Source of the DNA: Mahella australiensis 50-1 BON
GTDB taxonomy: Bacteria > Bacillota > Clostridia > Mahellales > Mahellaceae
Direction: 5' to 3'
DNA: 64,000 nt
Assembly: GCF_000213255.1 (NCBI RefSeq)
Contig: NC_015520.1
Coordinates: 2,597,349-2,661,348, forward strand
Shown here: positions 30,309 to 40,862 of the stretch, piece by piece
Numbering within the stretch: position 1 is the stretch's first letter
Layout: each line of letters begins with the position of its first letter
Notes under the pieces: model-generated
Seen by the model: only the letters and a program-made list of their open reading frames with translations
Told to the model about the DNA's origin: nothing
The model's database searches: none
Translations under genes and position numbers: made by a program

Positions 30309-31797
30309 GGTTCTTATCACCTCCTGCCAAGAGCACGTCATAAGCGTTTAACGATACCTCTTTAACCGATACATCATTCGGAAAGGGTATAACATTATCC
30401 ACGGCACCATTATCGTCGCTATCGGTTAATCTGCTCCTTAAAAGCTCAATGGTAGGCGATGATATATCCAATGCTTTGATCTCTTTTAGTATGCGTTCTG
30501 TGCCATAGTCTACCACCAGCCTGAGCAGTTTCACCATATCGCGGTTACCTGCCGGCAATCTTTGTCCCCATCGCAGTATTTCCTGAGGTATATTGGCTTG
30601 CTTAACTGGTTTAGCATTCAACACCGCTCTGGGACGCTTCTCCAAAAGGTCAATGTAATGGCTCAACTGATACTGAACAGTATTTGCCGTATAGCTCCTA
30701 GGATAGGCAGCCACATCCTCATTATGATAATATATCCTGACCGTTGTGCCGTATCCTTTGACGGTAACATTCTTGCCCACCAAATGAAGAGGGACCGAAT
30801 ACTGGCTGCCGTCAAAACGCACTATGCCAAATTCATTTACACCGGCAGTAACCTGAATGGCAGTATCAAAGGGATATAAGGGCAACGGTATCAAGCTGGC
30901 TCGTTCGGTCTCATAGCCTTTACCCACTGTTTGGGAACGGCCCCTTATGGTATGCGAGCGGTACTTTATGCATCTATCCAGTATTATCTGATTTAGCTCT
31001 TCTATGCTATCGACGTGCACAAGAGGTACCAGTACATTGCGACGTATATATCCTACCAGGCCTTCTACCAGTCCTTTTTCATGCCCCTCTGCCAGGTTGC
31101 AGTACTCAGTTGCAAAGGCATAATGGGCCTTCAATGCCATAAAGCGCTGCTGTTCTTTAACTACATGGGTACCCCAGCCTTCTTTTACAGCAAGCCGGGA
31201 ATTGTCGAATATCTCCTTTCTTGCTACGCCGCCGAAGTATTCAAAACCGGCTCTATGGCCTTCCAGGAAAGATTCTTCATTTTCCCTGGTAAAAGCCATG
31301 ACAAAGATATCGCAGCTAAAGCACAAGCGCATACAGAACAAATGTACGGTTTGTTTTACGCCTTTTATATATACCTTAGCCGCTCCCCAATCCACTTGGA
31401 CCGCTTCACCGGGCTCAAAGGATAAAGGGATATAGGCGTTATTGACGTTTTGCCGCAGTTGCTGGACGTACTGCCTTACAGTGGACTCTCCGCCCATAAA
31501 CCCTTTTTCCTCTACCAAACGGTCATAAATCCTTTTTGCCGTATGCTGCTGCTTTTTGACGTTCTCTTGTTTATCCTGTTCCAAGCAGGAGTGGATAAAC
31601 TCGATTACTTCCGTGGTTAGTACCGGGGCAATCCTTCCTTGGTAAGGTTTGCGTTGCCCTGGCATACATGCACCTTGGCAATACTTTTTGACAGTATTGC
31701 GTGAGATACCCAAACGCCTGGCAATCTCCCTTTGCGAGCAATGCTCTACAGCATAAAGCTGACGAATTTCTTGATATAGATCCACTTCAATTGTCAC
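30301..31797 (-). CDS. istA: IS21 transposase
   Basis: The protein is 498 aa. N-terminal HTH (SQREIARRLGISRNTVKKYC), then a DDE integrase core beginning AVQVDWGAAKVYIKG with later Asp (KEIFDNSRLAV) and Glu (NLAEGHEKGLVE). Full length, no frame break. The exact start (GTG or a slightly later codon) is uncertain because GGAG sits close to the GTG. Confidence 0.95.
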   Translation of the reverse strand: MTIEVDLYQEIRQLYAVEHCSQREIARRLGISRNTVKKYCQGACMPGQRKPYQGRIAPVLTTEVIEFIHSCLEQDKQENVKKQQHTAKRIYDRLVEEKGFMGGESTVRQYVQQLRQNVNNAYIPLSFEPGEAVQVDWGAAKVYIKGVKQTVHLFCMRLCFSCDIFVMAFTRENEESFLEGHRAGFEYFGGVARKEIFDNSRLAVKEGWGTHVVKEQQRFMALKAHYAFATEYCNLAEGHEKGLVEGLVGYIRRNVLVPLVHVDSIEELNQIILDRCIKYRSHTIRGRSQTVGKGYETERASLIPLPLYPFDTAIQVTAGVNEFGIVRFDGSQYSVPLHLVGKNVTVKGYGTTVRIYYHNEDVAAYPRSYTANTVQYQLSHYIDLLEKRPRAVLNAKPVKQANIPQEILRWGQRLPAGNRDMVKLLRLVVDYGTERILKEIKALDISSPTIELLRSRLTDSDDNGAVDNVIPFPNDVSVKEVSLNAYDVLLAGGDKNHE

Positions 31798-32094
31798 ACT
31801 CCTTAGCCTCCTGTATCATAAGTTTTTCATGTCTATAATACAGGATTTCTAGTCTTTAGTGGATCAAAAATTCGTTAGCGTTTGACCTGTTTTTGGCTCA
31901 CTTTTATTATAGCGTTTATAGTATCTGGATGATGCAACATGCTAAGGCTTTGAGTAAGGTTCGTCCGGCAAAGAGGGGCAGGCTGACAGATATCTACTCA
32001 TGTGCTAAGTCAGGAACCCCATAATTCGTTAACTCCCCTGTGTGTATTAAATTAAACTTTTAGGGTGTGTAAATAATCTTGTGTATGGGGGCTT

Positions 32095-32223
32095 TTAGCC
32101 CCTTTCCGGTAACAGGTCAGTTGTTACGTTTCTGTAGCAACCGAATACTTTTTTTGTAATTACTGCCAACTCCCCTTCACACTTTTCGTTTACCACTTTG
32201 AATATCTCTTGATAGGTGTGCAT
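32095..32223 (-). CDS. 42-aa ORF at the end of the radical SAM operon
   Basis: MHTYQEIFKVVNEKCEGELA then VITKKVFGCYRNVTTDLLPE: two Cys, Lys-rich. ATG 32221-32223 lies 15 bp after the nucleotidyltransferase-like stop, with AAAAGAG as a weak ribosome site. It might be a small operon product (even a precursor peptide) or the N-terminal scrap of a transposase. The rest of 31916-32238 shows no gene. Confidence 0.35.
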   Translation of the reverse strand: MHTYQEIFKVVNEKCEGELAVITKKVFGCYRNVTTDLLPERG

Positions 32224-32238
32224 TATACTTTTTCTCTT

Positions 32239-33807
32239 TTAAATTTTTAAAAATATTGGCTCGTATTTGCCACCTATAGTTCTAAACCCATCACATCCTA
32301 TCTTTTCCCGAAATTCAATATTATGAAAAATTCTATTGTCAGAGTCCTTAAAATTCATATCTAAACACTCAAAAGGAATTAATACTTTAATTAGCCTTTT
32401 ATTACCTAACTCAACAAATTGCCAACTACACTGCTGTAAATTAACAAATTGTACTTGCAAACTTTCATCTTTCGTAATGGTAATGGTCCTACTAGGTATA
32501 GCATTATCAAGATTATTATCTATAAATAAAACAAAAAGATAATAATTGCCTAATTGTTCGTAAATATTATTGTCAATGATTACATTAAGATATAAACTTG
32601 TATTATCACATGTAAACATATATTCAATATCCCATTGCAAAGATTCTATAAAAAAATGTCTATATGTTTTGACATTAGTCAACGTTGCAAAGGACTCTTT
32701 TTCTACTTTATCATGATTATCATAATTCCTTGCATTATAAATCTTCAATTTGGTGAGCTTTACGAACTCTCGTTTTCTTTCTTTATCATTAAAAAGTCTG
32801 AAAACAAAATCACTTTCCCATGCATTTATACTTCCATCACTATTTCCATTAAAATAGTATGTAACTTTATTGGGGTTAAAAGACTCAATAATTTCATTCG
32901 ATATTACTTTACCAACCATTCCTGTCATACATTTTAAAACATAATAAATTTTATGGGCAATTTCATATTTATTAGATAATGAATTAATTTCAGTCCAATT
33001 TAAAAAATCGCCATGCTTTGAGATAAACATACATGTATCGAGTATATCTCGTAAATTCGTTTCATGATTAACTCCCCATTCTGTTTCAAAATTTGTAAAG
33101 AAATTCGAGCACAGATGGAGGAATGTATAAGTTAAATTTAATGTTTTTATATCAATCCCATTAATACTAATACTTTGTACATTTTCAAGAAAATCACCTA
33201 TATGCTTTAAAGGTATAGCAGATGAGGCTCTCTTTATTTCAACAAAGATGTAAATATTATCACCGATATCTTTAATACATTGAAATTCATGGAAATCCGA
33301 TCCATATTTAAAAATTGGTTTATCTACTGTATTATATCGATTCGTATTTTTATCAAAGCTTATTTTCTGTAAATATCCAATACTATTTAACAAGTAGTAC
33401 ATTTTCTCCATATCGGCTTCTTTTACTAAGAGGTCTATATCCACAAACTGTCTGATATATATGTCATTGTATATAATCTCGGCTAAAGCGGGACCTTTCA
33501 ACAAAATAACCTCAATGTTGTTTTGTTCTGCAAGCTTGAGAATCCTATCTAATTCAAGCATTCTAATATTAATTTTTTTAACAATATCATAATATTTTTG
33601 ATCATAAAAAGCTTGGTACTTAATAGGTATATATTTGCTAATAGCTTTATAAACAATTGGGAACACTTTATGCCGGAGTGAAATTTGCAACAAATATTCC
33701 CAGTCTAGTGCTTTTATTATTGTGTTATCTAACTCTAAATCTTTTTGCTCTAAAATACTTTTAGTAATTTTAATCAGTATTTCTTGCTCACGTTTCATGT
33801 CTATCAT
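32239..33807 (-). CDS. nucleotidyltransferase-family protein (NTP_transf_5-like)
   Basis: The protein is 522 aa. The N-terminal 270 residues match the NTP_transf_5 pattern: IEVILLKGPALAEIIYNDIY then RQFVDIDLLVKEADM, where DxD is the putative metal site. The C-terminal 200 aa are beta-rich and unassigned. This family recurs in RiPP-type clusters next to HPr-kinase-like proteins. The start overlaps the ABC ATPase stop (ATGA). Last large gene of the operon. Confidence 0.75.
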   Translation of the reverse strand: MIDMKREQEILIKITKSILEQKDLELDNTIIKALDWEYLLQISLRHKVFPIVYKAISKYIPIKYQAFYDQKYYDIVKKINIRMLELDRILKLAEQNNIEVILLKGPALAEIIYNDIYIRQFVDIDLLVKEADMEKMYYLLNSIGYLQKISFDKNTNRYNTVDKPIFKYGSDFHEFQCIKDIGDNIYIFVEIKRASSAIPLKHIGDFLENVQSISINGIDIKTLNLTYTFLHLCSNFFTNFETEWGVNHETNLRDILDTCMFISKHGDFLNWTEINSLSNKYEIAHKIYYVLKCMTGMVGKVISNEIIESFNPNKVTYYFNGNSDGSINAWESDFVFRLFNDKERKREFVKLTKLKIYNARNYDNHDKVEKESFATLTNVKTYRHFFIESLQWDIEYMFTCDNTSLYLNVIIDNNIYEQLGNYYLFVLFIDNNLDNAIPSRTITITKDESLQVQFVNLQQCSWQFVELGNKRLIKVLIPFECLDMNFKDSDNRIFHNIEFREKIGCDGFRTIGGKYEPIFLKI

Positions 33808-34820
33808 TGATTATCTCCCCCTCTATTTCCAACTGTTGTGTACATCTTAATTAGGATATCTTCGATTTTTGGGTCTTTAATCGAAAAATCTATAATATCA
33901 TATATACCCATAAGCATTCGAATTACTTGAGCTGCTGTATACTGCTTTTTGTTAAATGAAGCATATTTTTTGCTATTTTCACCATCAGACAACTTTATAC
34001 CCTCAACTTCGAGAATATCCTTATCATCGCTTCCATACTTTTGTCCATAACTAAACTCTATAATGCTTTCTTCTGAAAAGTTGGTTTTAAACTCCTCTAC
34101 TTTTCCGTCATACAGGATTTTTCCTTTATCAATGAGTATAAGTCTGTCACATATTTGTTCGATATCATCCATATCATGAGTTGTCAGAATTACTGTTGTC
34201 TGCCGCTCTTTGTTTATTTGTCTTATAAACTCTCTTATACGTTTTTTAGTGAGCACATCCAGTCCTATTGTAGGTTCATCCAGATACAAGATATCCGGAT
34301 TATGTAGAAGCGCGATTGAAAATTCTGCTCTCATTTTTTGGCCAAGTGACAATTGCCTAATAGGACGGTTTATGAACTCTCCCATGTCTAAAATATCCGT
34401 ATAAAAATCAACATTTTGTTTAAAGATTTTATCATCAATTTTGTACATCTTTTTATAAAGATCAAATGTATCTATCATGGGCAAGTCCCAATATAGCTGG
34501 CTACGTTGACCAAACACCACACCAATATGCATAGCATTTTCTTTTCTATTTTTTTGAGGAACGATTCCCCTAACCAAAACTTCTCCAGATGTAGGGTAAA
34601 GAATTCCGGTCAATATTTTGATAGTCGTGGATTTTCCGGCCCCGTTTGGCCCTATGTACCCTACAAGCTCGCCTTTAGCTACTGAAAACGATACATCCTC
34701 AACAGCTCTTTTTATTTCAAATTCACGGTGAAAAAGAGATTTAACAGTATCAAAAAAACCAGAGTTTCTTTTATAAACTTTAAATTCTTTATACAAATTC
34801 TTTACTTCAATAATAGCCAT
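33804..34820 (-). CDS. ABC transporter ATP-binding protein (ABC-2 exporter type)
   Basis: The protein is 338 aa. Walker A GPNGAGKSTT, Q-loop VVFGQRSQLYWDLP, signature LSLGQKMRAEF, Walker B ILYLDEPTIGLD, switch His TTHDMDD. The long C-terminus and GQRSQLYWDLP fit the ATPases paired with the DUF990-type permeases. Those permeases lie at 38628-40217, now separated by IS insertions. An IS66 end lies immediately upstream of its start. Confidence 0.9.
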   Translation of the reverse strand: MAIIEVKNLYKEFKVYKRNSGFFDTVKSLFHREFEIKRAVEDVSFSVAKGELVGYIGPNGAGKSTTIKILTGILYPTSGEVLVRGIVPQKNRKENAMHIGVVFGQRSQLYWDLPMIDTFDLYKKMYKIDDKIFKQNVDFYTDILDMGEFINRPIRQLSLGQKMRAEFSIALLHNPDILYLDEPTIGLDVLTKKRIREFIRQINKERQTTVILTTHDMDDIEQICDRLILIDKGKILYDGKVEEFKTNFSEESIIEFSYGQKYGSDDKDILEVEGIKLSDGENSKKYASFNKKQYTAAQVIRMLMGIYDIIDFSIKDPKIEDILIKMYTTVGNRGGDNQ

Positions 34821-34849
34821 CTTTGTTCCTTCCTATCTCAATATTTTGA

Positions 34850-35880
34850 TTTATTTTTCACCCTCGTTCTCAGAATTTCTTTAGATTTCTCCAACTTTCA
34901 TCGGTTCTGAAAACGAGAGTGTTTGCCATATTACGGATATTTCCAATTGGACCTTGACATTTAACCGCTGGACTTTTTTCGTGGACAGCATAATAAGCAG
35001 CTCTATCGGTACATGCTACATGCAGCCATTTGGTGCTTCCTTCTGAACGTATACCGGTTTCGTCGAGATGCGCTATTTCTGAGTCAATAATACTCTGCTT
35101 GATCTCTTCTACAGGGCCTTCTAATCCTTCATAAAGAGCGGTTGCGGCATTTACCAGTGTCCCTTCACTGACTTTTTGGCCTGTAACATCTCGATCCGTT
35201 TCAGCTGCCCTTTCCAATGGCAACAGCTGATAGTATGTAAGATAATTCATCAATGCACACATATTTTGACCATATTGTGCCGGTTGAGTCACCTCGGCCG
35301 GGAATTCCCTCTTATATACCTTACCGCATATTGGACATACTTTCTCATAGGTCACATATTCGGTTACTTTAATCTGCGGTTCTGATATATCAAATACCTG
35401 ACGGGTTCTTTTAACAGCCCCAATATCGGTTAAGCTGCATCCGTAATCGCAGGTGTCCGCTACTTTGTATTCGATAATTTCATCAGGATTCTGAACTTTC
35501 TCCAGTGTTTCACCTTCATGACCGGGTTGGCCGCCGCTGAGCTTGCCGCTCTTTTGGCGGGTGTTATACACAGCTTTTTTGTATCCATCTGATGATGGCG
35601 GCTTGCTGCTGTTGTCGCTGTTTTTGTTGAGCCTGGCTTCAAGTTCAGCAATTTGTATTTCTTGTCTAGCATTAAATGCTTCTAAATCTACAATCTTGTT
35701 ATTGAGGCATATGATGGTTCCATTTAACAAATCAATGTGTAAGCTCATATCTTTCACCATGACTATTACCGCATCGATGTCTTCATCGTATGTCCTAATG
35801 ATTTTTGATTCTGATTCATCCATCTCTTAATCACCGCCTCAAATCATAATCTTCTATTCCATCATAACATAATTCCCGAC
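34850..35880 (-). mobile_element. IS66-family remnant
   Basis: Contains a 3'-truncated IS66 TnpC gene ending in IS end sequence (CACCCTCGTTCTCAG near 34859). The same end occurs alone at 50206-50295. Confidence 0.75.
34870..35823 (-). pseudogene. IS66 transposase (TnpC), C-terminally truncated
   Basis: The frame has 317 aa against roughly 500 for the family. N-terminal coiled coil with leucine zipper, then NSSKPPSSDGYKK (IS66 signature), zinc ribbon VCPICGKVYKREFPAEV, and the start of the DDE core IAHLDETGIRSEG. It breaks off after about residue 297 into IS end sequence (NTLVFRTDESWRNLKKF), so the catalytic domain is incomplete. Confidence 0.85.
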
Positions 35881-35924
35881 GGTTTGATTGTCAAAATTTT
35901 ATTTTACAGTTTTGCTAACGGCTG

Positions 35925-37400
35925 AGTAGTAACTATAATTTAATAGTAGGCTACCCTGAAAACCTCGGAAGATGTCCAAAATTCCGTGGAATTTGGAGTA
36001 GCGGTTCCTGCCTCTAAAGGTATATAATATACTTATATCAGAGAAACAAAATGAGGAGGAACCGTTTAATGGAAGTATATCACAAACTAAAGTAGTTGAC
36101 AAGGGATCTTTCACCTCAAATTATGGCGGCAGCTTACCCTAACATTAATCAAGAACAAATAAATGACCTGCTGCAAGCTGTCAAAGAAGGCCTACTTGCC
36201 TTCTCAGTAACCGTTGGCCTTAACGTTATTAAGGCCATGATGGAAGAAGAAGCAACCCAATACGTGGGACCGAACGGTAAGCGCAACCCTGAGCGCAAAG
36301 CGTATCGTCATGGTAAAGAACAGGGACAGGTAGTATTGGGTGGCCGTAAAGTCAAAGTAGAACATCCACGGGTCCGCACTATTGATGGTAAGGAACTGGT
36401 GTTATAGACATATAAAATGTTTCACGATGAAGATATATTAGGCCAAATGGCTATGGAACGCATGCTATATGGCCTGTCTACCAGGCAATATAGCAAAGGG
36501 TTAGAACCCGTGGGAAGCTCCTTGGATGCAAGAGATATATCTAAAAGCACAATAAGCCGCCACTTTATTGAGCGCACAAAAACAGCATTATCGGAGATGT
36601 TAACCAGGCGTTTAGATAATCTAGATATAGTGGCTCTATACATAGACGGCGTAGTAATGGCTGATCATACAGTAATAGTGGCTATGGGGCTAGATAGCGA
36701 TGGATACAAACATATACTCGGTTTATGGGAAGGGGCTACGGAGAATGCCACCGTTTGCAAACAACTATTAGCAGATTTAGTGGATAGAGGGCTATGTAGC
36801 GACAAAGGGCTGTTGGTTATAATAGACGGTTCAAAAGCCTTAAGAGCTGCTGTTAGAGATATATTTGGACAAAAGGCTTTGGTCCAACGTTGCCAGGTAC
36901 ATAAGAAGCGTAATGTACTGGACCATTTACCCGAAAATCAACATGATTGGGTTAAGCGCAAGCTGGATAAAGCATGGAGCATGGAAGACGCTTCGAGGGC
37001 GGAAAAAGAACTAAAAGCATTGGCTAACGAACTGCAGAGAGACTATCCAGGGGCGGCAGCCAGCCTTTTAGAAGGTTTAGAGGAAACCCTAACAGTGAAA
37101 CGTCTAGGGTTATCCGATTTATTAACCAGGACATTGTCTTCCACCAATCCGATAGAATCGGCATTTGATATAGTACGCAGTTTAAGCCGAAATGTAAAAC
37201 GGTGGAAGAATGGTGAACAGGTGCTAAGATGGAGTGCGGCAGGGCTATTGGAGGCAGAAAAACACTTTCATAGGATAAATAGTTACAAAGACATACCGAT
37301 CTTAAGGGAAGCGTTGTCTCGGAAGATAAATGGGATAAAATCCCATGAAGGAGCATTAGCATGAAATAATAAGGTAGGATGCGCTACAGAAATTCTACGA
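35925..37400 (+). mobile_element. IS256-family element
   Basis: A transposase frame (36069-37364) is flanked by AT-rich ends. The left 150 bp (GTAGCGGTTCCTGCCTCTAA region) recur at 51195-51367. The motif CTGAGTAGTAAC is found both at about 35922 and 38612, bracketing the IS256/IS110 cluster. Confidence 0.75.
36069..37364 (+). pseudogene. IS256 transposase with two in-frame amber codons
   Basis: From ATG 36069 (AGGAGG ribosome site upstream) a single 432-codon frame runs to 37364, interrupted only by TAG at codon 9 (36093-36095) and codon 113 (36405-36407). It contains IS256 landmarks: MFHDEDILGQMAMERMLYGL, VALYIDGVVMADHTVIVAMG (first Asp), LLVIIDGSKALRAAV (second Asp), VQRCQVHKKRNVLDHLP, and RTLSSTNPIESAFDIVRSL (Glu). 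Otherwise intact; either recently killed or read through. Confidence 0.85.
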
Positions 37401-37518
37401 CGTTTGGGACAACCTCAACCTCGCCGATACAGGTAAAAGATATAAAAATACTCCTTTACCCCAAATATGTATGGTATATTCAGGGGAACTGCTCGTTTAT
37501 CTATATTTACAGATGCTA

Positions 37519-38353
37519 TTATACAGCTGCTTCTTCAATGCTTACTTTATACCCCAAAGCCTCAAGGCGTTTCAGTGCTTTGCGGGCAATATCCTCTTTT
37601 CTCTTTCGGTCAAAATAATCTGCGCCCAAATCTTTATAAGATGTATTGTCTTTTATAATATGATAGGCAATAGTTAATATTGTATGGCCGACTGCTACCG
37701 CTGCCCGATTACGGCCTCGACAGGCAGCAATCCTTTTATATTGGGCTGATAAATAAGTATCCTTACTTCGCCCCGCTGCTTTTGCACACTCAGCCAGAGT
37801 ACATCGCAGAGTATTGTTCCCTTTCCTGGTCTTGCCACTCTTCTTCTTTCCAGCGCTTTCATTGTTTCCGGGGCACATTCCGGCCCATGATGCGAGGTGT
37901 CCTGCACTCGGAAATACACTCATATCAGTCCCGATTTCAGCTGCAATATCGTACCAGTTCCTTCAGTTCCCGTTGCTCACGGCCTGGAATATAGCTGCCC
38001 TTAAGCAACCCATGTCTTAGCAAATCTGCGATCCATTCCGCATCCTTTACATCAGTCTTTCGCCCAGGCATCGCCTTGATATGCTGAGCATTAACCACCA
38101 TTGCCGGAATCTCTTCTAGTTCCAATAGATTATGTACCGGCTTCCAGTAGGAGCCTGTGCTTTCCATGGCAACCATTTGGCATCCTTCGCTCTTGATCCA
38201 ATCAAGCAACGAAAGCAAATCATCCGTTACAGTTCCATACGTCTTTATTTCTTTCCTGCCATCGGATATGACGCATGCAACTATTTTGTCCTTATGGACA
38301 TCCAACCCACAACAACGCTCGTATATTACTTCCATTCTAATCGCACTCCTCAT
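37519..38353 (-). pseudogene. IS110-family transposase, frameshifted with internal deletion
   Basis: The N-terminal part (38353-37937: ERCCGLDVHKDKIVACVISD, AMPGRKTDVKDAEWIADLL) holds the DEDD RuvC-like domain. The C-terminal part (37923-37519: MSVFPSAGHLASWAGMCPGN then RAAVAVGHTILTIAYHIIKD) holds the Transposase_20 domain. The junction changes frame and about 100 aa of the linker are missing. Confidence 0.8.
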
Positions 38354-38627
38354 ACGGTTGTAATATTCGGCGCAGCTTCCTGAATATCATTAATCTACCC
38401 TGCGTGCTCACATTAAAGTGGCAACAATTTGTGGTACAAGCAGGAAGCTGAAATCAGTCTTGAGAACGGGCTTAAAAGCACTAAGAAGACTCGATCTTCT
38501 TCACCGTATCTACAGTATACAGCGAAACTAGGTGGTTTTCATCCGTTTGTTGGTACAATGTTAGTCGCATGTATGTCTAAATACACAGGAATTTTTTAAA
38601 TTTGCCTATCGACTGAGTAGTAACCAT
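38354..38627. other. gene-free stretch between IS110 relic and permease genes
   Basis: Contains the IS110 outer end and a plus-strand frame fragment LQYTAKLGGFHPFVGTMLVA (about 38509-38598) that looks like a transposase C-terminus but cannot be assigned. CTGAGTAGTAAC at 38612 repeats a sequence at 35922. Confidence 0.4.
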
Positions 38628-39428
38628 TTATGAACCAGTACTTTTATAATTCCTAACTCCAACAAAAAAGAACATATAACCCAAAACAAACAATATACTG
38701 CCAATTACTACCGTCATGTGAGCAAAAAACGGACTAAATCCTAAAAAATCACTTTTTTGCAAAAAGTATTGAGACGGATAAAAATTGATAAAAGCAACAG
38801 GAAAGACAAAGGTAAGCATTATTTGTATCCATCTATCATAAATCGATATCGGATATCGAATAAATTCATCAAGCGCCCATCTGAACGATGACAGTGCATC
38901 TGTCTTAACAATCCAGAATGCAGGAATGTTAGAAAACATAAATAATGCAGAATGAATAAGTGCCGAGCCAATAATAATTATGATTAAATAAAAAATATTC
39001 ACAAAACTCATTGAAATATTGAGTTTTATAATACAAATGATCATTGCAGTTACAGTTGAAATTAGATTTCCTAAGTAACCAGTTGTAAAGCCTTTAAAAC
39101 AAAGATAAAAAAATGGATTAAGTGGTTTTGTCAACATTTCATCAAATGTTCCCATTTGTATGTGCTGAGATAACATTGCAAAGGGGTTAAACATAAAAAA
39201 TCCCGCCAGAGCGTAAGATGTAGCATCCATTGAAAATAAAAACAGCACTTCATACGCTGACCAACTTAAAATGCTTTCAAACTTGTGTACCATTAAATAT
39301 ACAACAATTAGATCTGCTCCCCATCCCATCATCTTTGCAATGCTATGAGCCCAAAAAGCCCCCGGATATTCAGTAATACTTTTAAGCTTTATTTTTATAA
39401 AATCAAAATATAAGGACATGTATTCCAT
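38628..39428 (-). CDS. ABC-2 type permease subunit
   Basis: The protein is 266 aa with six hydrophobic segments; MEYMSLYFDFIKIKLKSITE start, GGGAGG ribosome site. The pattern (FNPFAMLSQHIQMGTFDEML, KPLNPFFYLC, FPVAFINFYPSQYFL) matches DUF990-type ABC-2 permeases. Follows the sister permease by 3 bp. Forms an exporter with the ATPase at 33804-34820. Confidence 0.85.
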   Translation of the reverse strand: MEYMSLYFDFIKIKLKSITEYPGAFWAHSIAKMMGWGADLIVVYLMVHKFESILSWSAYEVLFLFSMDATSYALAGFFMFNPFAMLSQHIQMGTFDEMLTKPLNPFFYLCFKGFTTGYLGNLISTVTAMIICIIKLNISMSFVNIFYLIIIIIGSALIHSALFMFSNIPAFWIVKTDALSSFRWALDEFIRYPISIYDRWIQIMLTFVFPVAFINFYPSQYFLQKSDFLGFSPFFAHMTVVIGSILFVLGYMFFFVGVRNYKSTGS

Positions 39429-39431
39429 GCT

Positions 39432-40217
39432 CTAACCTCCCTGAACAGTAACAACTTTCCGTGCGAAATACCATGTTATGCATTCTAAAGTCAAAAGAAT
39501 CAAAAACCAGATTATTTGAAATAAAATAATAAACAATGCTTCTTCAAACGTGGCTTTCCCCATAAATATATTGATAGGCTTAAATATAAAATATTGAAAC
39601 GGCAAAAAGTTGGCAATTACTTTAAGCGGCTCAGGATAAAACCAAAGGGGAATATATGAGCCTGAAAATAGAGTCATGAACGACCGAACAATCCAACTGA
39701 TATGGAAATCCGTTTTGGTCCAAAATGCAGTAAGACCCATAATGTATTCCATTGTTGAATAGAGAATGATTGCCATAAATAGCGAGGGCACAAAGAGCAG
39801 CCATTGATAAAGCTGAGACGGCAATACAATCCCCCACATCATACTCCCAAGTACAACTATTGGAACGACAAACACAATGACGTTGAACAAAGCACCGCCC
39901 AAGCAATCAAATATAGCACAGAATTTTAAATTTACAGGTCTTATGAAATCAATTGAAATAATGCCGCTGCTCGCTCTGCCTGCAACATATTTGCTTACAG
40001 GAAGGCGTACTATTGTTGTCACAAATTGTACCATTAATACATATGTAACCATTTCTTTCAGCGAAATGCCGTCTATAATACCTTTTCCCCTGTAAAGCGC
40101 AGTCCATATATTTACTGTAACAAAGAGATAAATAAACGAAGTAAATACATGTATGGTAGTATTAGTTCGATAAACAAACTGTTGTTGGAAACTCTTTTTC
40201 AAAAGTTCAATATACAT
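39432..40217 (-). CDS. ABC-2 type permease subunit (sister)
   Basis: The protein is 261 aa from ATG 40215-40217 (MYIELLKKSFQQQFVYRTNT). Six hydrophobic segments, with GIISIDFIRPVNLKFCAIFD and GSYIPLWFYPEPLKVIANFL typical of COG4587-type permeases. Heterodimer partner of the next gene. An upstream GTG is less likely. Confidence 0.85.
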   Translation of the reverse strand: MYIELLKKSFQQQFVYRTNTTIHVFTSFIYLFVTVNIWTALYRGKGIIDGISLKEMVTYVLMVQFVTTIVRLPVSKYVAGRASSGIISIDFIRPVNLKFCAIFDCLGGALFNVIVFVVPIVVLGSMMWGIVLPSQLYQWLLFVPSLFMAIILYSTMEYIMGLTAFWTKTDFHISWIVRSFMTLFSGSYIPLWFYPEPLKVIANFLPFQYFIFKPINIFMGKATFEEALFIILFQIIWFLILLTLECITWYFARKVVTVQGG

Positions 40218-40287
40218 AGTCAGAAATACCACCCCACTTTGAATTCCGCGTTGAATGTGCTTTTTTAGTTACTATTCTACATGACTG

Positions 40288-40790
40288 ATGTCTGGCAATA
40301 TGTTAACCGTGATTATGCCAAACTATATTGTTGTGGAAATACCCACCGCTCTGTCAGTAACCACTGCTATAGGAATAGTATCTCATGATGCAATAAATAG
40401 GGCTTTATCGGCCATAGGGGACGATTTAACGAAGATCATCATGAGATACTATCCCTCTGTCGGCTTCTATATAAGGTCCATGATATTGGAGTTTACGAAC
40501 TATGGTAGCAACACCTGGGTTTTGAGAAATGCCATATGCGGGATTATACAAAGCTGCAAGGGCATTTAACCCTGGTGTTTATCTCCTATATGTTTGTCGA
40601 ATATATGAGGATAATTCATAGATTCGAGACTATAGGAGATACCGTAAATTACCTCAAATCGACTTCCGAGATAGAAGTCGGAGATAAGGTATTTACAGTA
40701 TATACTTCCCTCAGCAAAGGCAAATTTGTGCCAAAAGTTATAGGTGAGGATAGCATAAGAACAATCATCTTCGAAAACTTCGCAGCTTAA
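40288..40790 (+). pseudogene. probable transposase remnant
   Basis: Two overlapping plus-strand frames give VEIPTALSVTTAIGIVSHDA, then VFISYMFVEYMRIIHRFETI and TIIFENFAA. It looks like a broken IS transposase, possibly IS4/IS701-like, but assignment is weak. It separates the toroid-protein gene from the permeases in the radical SAM operon. Confidence 0.35.
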
Positions 40791-40862
40791 AATATTAGAT
40801 TTTCAAGGTTCGTCAGACTTTTGCGTAAGTCCTATATTCTATTCTATTCAGTCATTCCCACG

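Larger units (their letters stand above)
29120..31915 (-). mobile_element. IS21-family element 1 (apparently intact)
   Basis: Contains complete istA and istB. The left end has several repeated GAAATTTTGAGCCAC / CGCTAACGAA units (29130-29215); the right end has the inverted TTCGTTAGCGTTTGACC ... TTGGCTCAC (31870-31900). Multiple end repeats are typical of IS21 transposase sites. The 340 bp between the left end and istB contain no gene. Confidence 0.85.

Noticed and set aside
36069-37364. Programmed pyrrolysine recoding as main explanation
   Set aside because: Most element genes end normally with TAG, TAA or TGA, and another IS here is inactivated by TAA; decay is simpler. Kept only as a check.
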